Shown: positions 60,137 to 64,000 of the stretch, piece after piece
Numbering within the stretch: position 1 is the stretch's first letter
Layout: each line of letters opens with the position of its first letter
Source of the DNA: Streptomyces fumanus
GTDB taxonomy: Bacteria; Actinomycetota; Actinomycetes; Streptomycetales; Streptomycetaceae
Reading direction: 5' to 3'
NCBI RefSeq assembly: GCF_014655295.1
Contig: NZ_BNBI01000011.1
Coordinates: 186,001-250,000, forward strand
Length of the DNA: 64,000 bases
Notes under the pieces: model-generated
What the model saw: the letters and a program-made list of their open reading frames with translations, nothing else
The model's database searches: none
Told to the model about the DNA's origin: nothing
Translations under genes and position numbers: made by a program

Positions 60137-61336
60137 ATGAGCGACGCCGACCTGAAGGAACTCGACGGCTGGCACCGGGACTTCCGCGCCGGGTTCCCCA
60201 TCATCACCGCCCACCCCGGCCTGGCCTACCTCGACAGCGCCGCCACCGCCCAGAAGCCCCGGGCCGTCCTGGACGCCGTACAGACGTATCTGACGACGGC
60301 CAACGCCAACGCGGGCCGGGGCACCTACCCCTGGGCCAACCGCACCACCGAGCTGGTGGAACGCACCCGCCGCCGGGTCGGGGAGTTCCTCGGCGACCCC
60401 GGCGGGTCCGGCTCCGCCGTCCACTTCACCAGCGGGACCACCGAGGGGCTGCGCACCGTCGCCCGGGACTGGCTCACCGCCCACCTCACCGACGGCGACG
60501 AGATCCTCGTCCCGCACGCCGACCACCGCGCCAACCTCGACCCCTGGCGGGAGGCCGCCGACCTGCTCGCCGCCCGGGGCGTGCGCGTCCGGATACGCCC
60601 CCTGCCCTACCAGCGCGGCTCCGGCGACTACGACCACCGCGCCCTGCCCGCCCTCGTCGGCCCCCGCACCCGGTTCGTCGCCGCCACCCACGTCCACCAC
60701 GTCTACGGCGGCGACATGAACGTGCACCGGCTGCGCGCGGCCGTCGGCCCCGGCGTACCGATCTGCCTGGACGCCGCCCAGAGCGTCGGCCACCTCCCCG
60801 TCTCCGTGTCCGACCTGGACGTGGACTTCGTGGTCTTCTCCGGCCACAAGGCCCTCGCCCTGCCCGGCACCGGCGCCGTCTGGGCCCGCAACGACCCCCG
60901 GCGCGGCCCCGAGTTCCGCCCCGGCGGCTGGCGGGGCACCCCCAACACCGTGGGCATCGCCTCCCTGGAGGCCGCCCTCGACGCCCTGGACACGGCGGGC
61001 GTCGACCGGATCGCCCGCTGGACCACCGCCCTCACCGCCCGCCTCACCGAGGGCCTGGCCCGCCTCGCCCCGTACGAGATCCTCGGCTGCCAGGCCAGCC
61101 TGACCGCCGGGACGGACGTGCAGCGCCGGCACAGCCTGGTCTCCTTCCGCCACCCGGCCATCCCCTCCGACGACCTCGGCTTCATCCTCTTCAGCCACGG
61201 CTTCATGGTCCGCGCGGACACCCTCTGCCAGGCCGGGGCGGACGAGACGGAGGGCGTCGTCCGGGTGAGCGTGCACGGCTACACCTCCGTGGCGGAGATC
61301 GACCGCCTGCTGGACGTCCTCGCATCACTCGCCTGA
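60137..61336 (+). CDS. Class V aminotransferase (cysteine-desulfurase-like)
   Basis: 399 residues. Class V PLP fold: YLDSAATAQKPRAVLDAV, FTSGTTEGLRTVA, ATHVHHVYGG, CLDAAQSVGHLPV and the PLP Lys in VVFSGHKALALPGTG. It resembles SufS/CsdA-type desulfurases and selenocysteine lyases. A Cys in the flexible C-terminal loop, which true desulfurases use, is not obvious (ADTLCQAGADE is the nearest), so another role such as an aminotransferase or lyase is possible. It is the last gene of a three-gene PLP operon with tight spacing. Confidence 0.85.
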   Translation: MSDADLKELDGWHRDFRAGFPIITAHPGLAYLDSAATAQKPRAVLDAVQTYLTTANANAGRGTYPWANRTTELVERTRRRVGEFLGDPGGSGSAVHFTSGTTEGLRTVARDWLTAHLTDGDEILVPHADHRANLDPWREAADLLAARGVRVRIRPLPYQRGSGDYDHRALPALVGPRTRFVAATHVHHVYGGDMNVHRLRAAVGPGVPICLDAAQSVGHLPVSVSDLDVDFVVFSGHKALALPGTGAVWARNDPRRGPEFRPGGWRGTPNTVGIASLEAALDALDTAGVDRIARWTTALTARLTEGLARLAPYEILGCQASLTAGTDVQRRHSLVSFRHPAIPSDDLGFILFSHGFMVRADTLCQAGADETEGVVRVSVHGYTSVAEIDRLLDVLASLA

Positions 61337-61358
61337 GCGCCCGGCCCGTCGATGTGAA

Positions 61359-61373
61359 TGAGAACCGTTTTCA
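61359..61373 (+). promoter_or_regulatory. Zur-like box
   Basis: TGAGAAC-C-GTTTTCA is a 7-1-7 inverted repeat with one mismatch, close to the TGAAAA-type Zur/Fur-family boxes of Streptomyces. A wider GTGAA/TTCAC pair surrounds it (61354-61374). It lies 23 bp after the aminotransferase stop and about 115 bp before the methyltransferase gene, which would make that gene zinc-repressed if the site is real. Confidence 0.6.
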
Positions 61374-61453
61374 CCTGTAGAGTCTGCGCCACCCGGGACG
61401 AACGAGACGGCTGAGGCGCGCACGCGCCGAAAGCCGATGTGGCGATGAGTGGG

Positions 61454-61495
61454 AACCGATGGGTGTGAGCCGATGGGTGTGAGCCGATGGGCGTG
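61454..61495 (+). repeat. Three 14-bp tandem units, each with an ATG
   Basis: (A/G)CCGATGGG(T/C)GTGA-type 14-bp units at 61454, 61468 and 61482, directly before the methyltransferase coding sequence. Each unit contains an ATG in a different frame; only the third is in frame with the gene. A change in copy number would shift the start codons. Confidence 0.75.
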
Positions 61496-62248
61496 AGCAT
61501 GGCGACGGCCCGCCGATGGGTGGAGCGCTGGGAACGCCAGCAGGAGCGCTACGCCCTGGACCGCGAGGAACGCTTCACCGTGATCGCCGATGTCGTCGAA
61601 CACGCCACCGCCGGCCACTCCGGCCGCCCCCTCCTCCTCGACCTCGGCTGCGGCCCCGGCTCCCTCGCCGCCCGGCTGGCCGCCCGCTTCCCCGACGCCG
61701 AGATCGTCGCCGTGGACACGGACCCCGTCCTGCTCGAACTGGGCCGCACCCACCACCCGTACGCCGCGCGATACGTCGACACCGAGATCGGCGCCGGTGA
61801 CTGGGACCGGGCGCTCGGCCTGGACCGCCCCCTGGACGCGGCCGTCTCCACCACCGCCCTGCACTACCTCTCCCGTCCCGCCCTGCTCCGCACCTACCGC
61901 CGCCTGGCCGCCCTGCTCCGCCCCGGCGGCGTCCTCGTCAACGGCGACCACTTCCCGCCGGCCGGCCCGGCCTGCGCCGCCCTCACCGCACACGTCGGAC
62001 GCCGGCGCGCCGAACGCTCGCGGACGGGCGGCGCGGAGGACTGGGAGTCCTGGTGGAGCGCGGCGGCCCGCGACCCGGAACTCACCGACCTGTTCACGGA
62101 ACGCGCCCGCCGCCCCCCGGCCCCGGCCGCGCGGGACACCCCGCGGACCGTCGCCCACCACACGGAACTCCTCCGGGCGGCGGGCTTCCGCGAGGTGACA
62201 CCGGTCTGGCAGTTCGGCGACAGCCACGTCCTGGCGGCGGTGGCGTAA
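61487..62248 (+). CDS. Class I SAM-dependent methyltransferase
   Basis: 253 residues from ATG 61487; ATG 61499 (the second Met) is as likely. Motif I is LLDLGCGPGSLAARLAARF, motif II VAVDTDPVLLELGR, motif III-like AAVSTTALHYLSRPALL and LLRPGGVLVNGDHF. The small-molecule methyltransferase fold is complete, with HTELLRAAGFREVTPVW at the end. The substrate is unknown. A Zur-like box in its leader suggests zinc-responsive expression. A weak ribosome site within the 14-bp repeats makes the start uncertain. Confidence 0.85.
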   Translation: MGVSMATARRWVERWERQQERYALDREERFTVIADVVEHATAGHSGRPLLLDLGCGPGSLAARLAARFPDAEIVAVDTDPVLLELGRTHHPYAARYVDTEIGAGDWDRALGLDRPLDAAVSTTALHYLSRPALLRTYRRLAALLRPGGVLVNGDHFPPAGPACAALTAHVGRRRAERSRTGGAEDWESWWSAAARDPELTDLFTERARRPPAPAARDTPRTVAHHTELLRAAGFREVTPVWQFGDSHVLAAVA

Positions 62249-62266
62249 ACGGCGGCCGTAGGCACT

Positions 62267-62290
62267 TGCGACTGCGACTGCGACTGCGAC
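62267..62290. repeat. Hexamer tandem repeat (TGCGAC)4
   Basis: Four perfect TGCGAC units followed by a diverged TGCGGG, just after the methyltransferase stop codon and before the operator of the metal ATPase gene. It is a simple repeat with no evident role. Confidence 0.75.
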
Positions 62291-62303
62291 TGCGGGTGAA
62301 CGC

Positions 62304-62334
62304 ATGAAGACCTGTTCATCCATTCCTGTATTCT
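62304..62334 (+). promoter_or_regulatory. ArsR/SmtB-type operator and promoter of the metal ATPase gene
   Basis: ATGAAGA-CC-TGTTCAT (62304-62319) is a 7-2-7 inverted repeat with one mismatch, close to the TGAACA-N2-TGTTCA sites of ArsR/SmtB metal sensors. TATTCT (62329-62334) is a good -10, and its predicted transcription start falls at or next to the ATG at 62342, so the mRNA may be leaderless. The operator overlaps the expected -35. Confidence 0.6.
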
Positions 62335-62341
62335 GTCGGCC

Positions 62342-64000
62342 ATGTCCTCCACGCCGTCGTCCACCCTGTCCTCGTCCCGGGCCCCCGGCGACGTCCGCGA
62401 AGGCGCCGTCGTCCGCCGCCGCACCCGCGTCCTCGCCCTGCCGGAGGCCCGCTGGGCCGCCGCCGCGCTGCTGCTGTTCCTCCTGGCCCTCCCGCTCGAC
62501 CTGCTCGGCGCCCCCGCGTGGACCTGGGCCCCGCTGTACGCCGCCGTGTACGTCACCGGCGGCTGGGAGCCCGGCTGGGCGGGCCTGAAGGCGCTCAAGG
62601 ACAAGACCCTCGACGTGGACCTGCTGATGGTGGTCGCCGCCCTCGGCGCCGCCGCCATCGGACAGTTCCTGGACGGCGCGCTGCTGATCGTCATCTTCGC
62701 CACCTCCGGTGCCCTGGAGGCGGTGGCGACCGCCCGTACCGCCGACTCGGTACGCGGCCTGCTCGACCTCGCCCCCACCACGGCGACCCGGCTGGCGCCC
62801 GACGGCACGGAGGAGACGGTGCCGACCGAGCGGCTCGCCGTCGGGGACACGCTCCTGATCCGCCCGGGGGAGCGGGTGGGCGCCGACGGCCGGGTCCTGG
62901 CCGGCAGCACGGAGATCGACCAGGCCACCATCACCGGAGAACCCCTCCCCGTACCCAAGCGGCCCGGCGACGAGGTCTTCGCCGGCACCCTGAACGGCAC
63001 GGGCGCGGTCCGGGTCCGCGTCGAACGCGACCCGTCCGACTCGGTGATCGCCCGGATCGTGCGGATGGTCGAGGAAGCCTCGGAGACCAAGGCCCCCGCC
63101 CAGCTCTTCATCGAGAAGATCGAGCAGCGCTACTCGATCGGCATGGTCACCGCCACGCTGGCCCTGTTCCTGATCCCGCTCGCCCTCGGCGCCGAGGTCC
63201 GCGACACCCTCCTGCGGGCGATGACCTTCATGATCGTCGCCTCGCCGTGCGCGGTGGTCCTCGCCACGATGCCGCCGCTGCTCTCGGCCATCGCCAACGC
63301 GGGCCGGCACGGCGTCCTGGTCAAGTCGGCGGTGGTGATGGAACGCCTGGGCCGGATCGACACGGTCGCCCTGGACAAGACGGGCACCCTGACCGAGGGC
63401 GTCCCCCAGGTCACCGACCTGCGCCCGCTGACCGTCCCCGAGACCGACCTGCTGACCCTGGCCGCCGCGGCCGAACACCCCAGCGAACACCCGCTGGCCC
63501 GAGCCGTCGTCGAGGCGGCCCGCGCCCTCGGACTCGCCCTGCCGCCCGCGACGGACTTCGCCTCCGCCCCCGGAGTCGGCGTGACCGCGACGGTGCGCGG
63601 CGCGACGATCCGGGTGGGCGCCCCGTCCCGGCTTCCGGTCGAGGGGCCGGCGGCAGCGGCCGTACGTGACCTGGAGGCGGCGGGCCGTACGGCGGTCGTC
63701 GTCACCCGCGACGGCGACTGCCTGGGCGTCCTGGGCATCGCGGACCGCGTACGCCCCGACGCCCCCGCCACGATCGCCGCGCTCACCGCCCTGACCGGCA
63801 CCGGCCCGCTCCTGCTCACCGGCGACAACGCACGCGCCGCCCACCGCGTGGCCACCGAGGTCGGCATCGCGGGCGACGACGTCCACGCGGGCCTGCTCCC
63901 CGAGGACAAGGTGACGGCGGTACGACGCCTGACGGACCGCGACCGCAAGGTCCTGCTGGTCGGCGACGGCGTCAACGACGCCCCCGCCCTGGCCGCCGCC
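62342..64000 (+). CDS. P1B-4-type heavy-metal-transporting ATPase, N-terminal part
   Basis: The reading frame from ATG 62342 is open to the window edge (553 codons) and lacks its C-terminus. Transmembrane segments flank the actuator motif TITGEP (Thr198-Glu200). The metal-site motif in the membrane helix before the P-domain is SPC (301-303, IVASPCAVV). The phosphorylated Asp is 345 in LDKTGTLTEG. The HP motif is SEHPLARA, and GDGVNDAPA is reached at the edge. There is no N-terminal HMA metal-binding domain. SPC and a missing N-domain mark the P1B-4 (CtpD/CoaT) class that exports Co, Fe or Ni. An ArsR-type operator lies just upstream. Confidence 0.9.
   Translation, partial: MSSTPSSTLSSSRAPGDVREGAVVRRRTRVLALPEARWAAAALLLFLLALPLDLLGAPAWTWAPLYAAVYVTGGWEPGWAGLKALKDKTLDVDLLMVVAALGAAAIGQFLDGALLIVIFATSGALEAVATARTADSVRGLLDLAPTTATRLAPDGTEETVPTERLAVGDTLLIRPGERVGADGRVLAGSTEIDQATITGEPLPVPKRPGDEVFAGTLNGTGAVRVRVERDPSDSVIARIVRMVEEASETKAPAQLFIEKIEQRYSIGMVTATLALFLIPLALGAEVRDTLLRAMTFMIVASPCAVVLATMPPLLSAIANAGRHGVLVKSAVVMERLGRIDTVALDKTGTLTEGVPQVTDLRPLTVPETDLLTLAAAAEHPSEHPLARAVVEAARALGLALPPATDFASAPGVGVTATVRGATIRVGAPSRLPVEGPAAAAVRDLEAAGRTAVVVTRDGDCLGVLGIADRVRPDAPATIAALTALTGTGPLLLTGDNARAAHRVATEVGIAGDDVHAGLLPEDKVTAVRRLTDRDRKVLLVGDGVNDAPALAAA

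Overview
The window is high-GC DNA (mostly G or C at third codon positions, GTG and TTG starts, ATGA/GTGA stop-start overlaps, very few TTA codons) from a Streptomyces-type actinomycete. The stretch from kgd through a two-component pair, a spermidine-synthase-like gene and lon, a conservon, a PBP/RodA pair, and LigD-polymerase/Ku follows, as far as I remember, the gene order of the S. coelicolor chromosome core. No tRNA, rRNA, CRISPR array or insertion sequence was seen.

Layout. 1-3.9 kb: end of an oxidoreductase gene, a small HTH/Clp-N pair with a double palindromic operator, a DUF4097/PadR pair and a small DUF6104-type protein. 3.9-25.2 kb: one co-directional accessory island. It has two copies of a conflict-type module. 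Module 1 is Trypco1, trypsin-VMAP, MoxR AAA+ and vWA-TPR. Module 2 is Trypco1, MoxR/ChlI AAA+, a degenerate vWA and a CHAT protease. Between and after them lie an FxSxx-COOH RiPP system (precursor fxsA, radical SAM/SPASM fxsB, HExxH hydroxylase) and two large TIR-like/NB-ARC/TPR FxsT paralogues. The island starts with a gene carrying a TTA (bldA) codon and ends at a strong bidirectional terminator. Its parts look like a peptide-linked, NTPase-controlled signalling or immunity system with two alternative protease effectors.

25.3-37.4 kb: central metabolism and stress genes (kgd, HK/RR pair, spermidine-synthase-like, lon with HspR-type and ClgR-type sites, secreted GH25 muramidase, MarR regulator, PP2C-like protein). 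37.4-43.4 kb: a conservon (cvnA-D) followed directly by a styrene-monooxygenase-like flavoprotein. 43.4-52.5 kb: NlpC/P60 hydrolase, TetR/AurF-like diiron enzyme, an Uma2 remnant, PBP and FtsW/RodA, SH3 protein, and an orphan histidine kinase with a lipoprotein. 52.5-57 kb: a 26-G tract, a dual-specificity phosphatase, a NERD-like protein, the NHEJ pair, and a DUF4142 protein.

57.2-64 kb: a PLP-enzyme operon (Y4yA-type decarboxylase-like protein with a TTA codon, cysteine synthase/rhodanese fusion, class V aminotransferase). It is followed by a Zur-like box, a methyltransferase and a P1B-4-type metal ATPase that runs off the window. Three genes (GH25, orphan HK, phosphatase) have degenerate copies of their own 3' ends just downstream.
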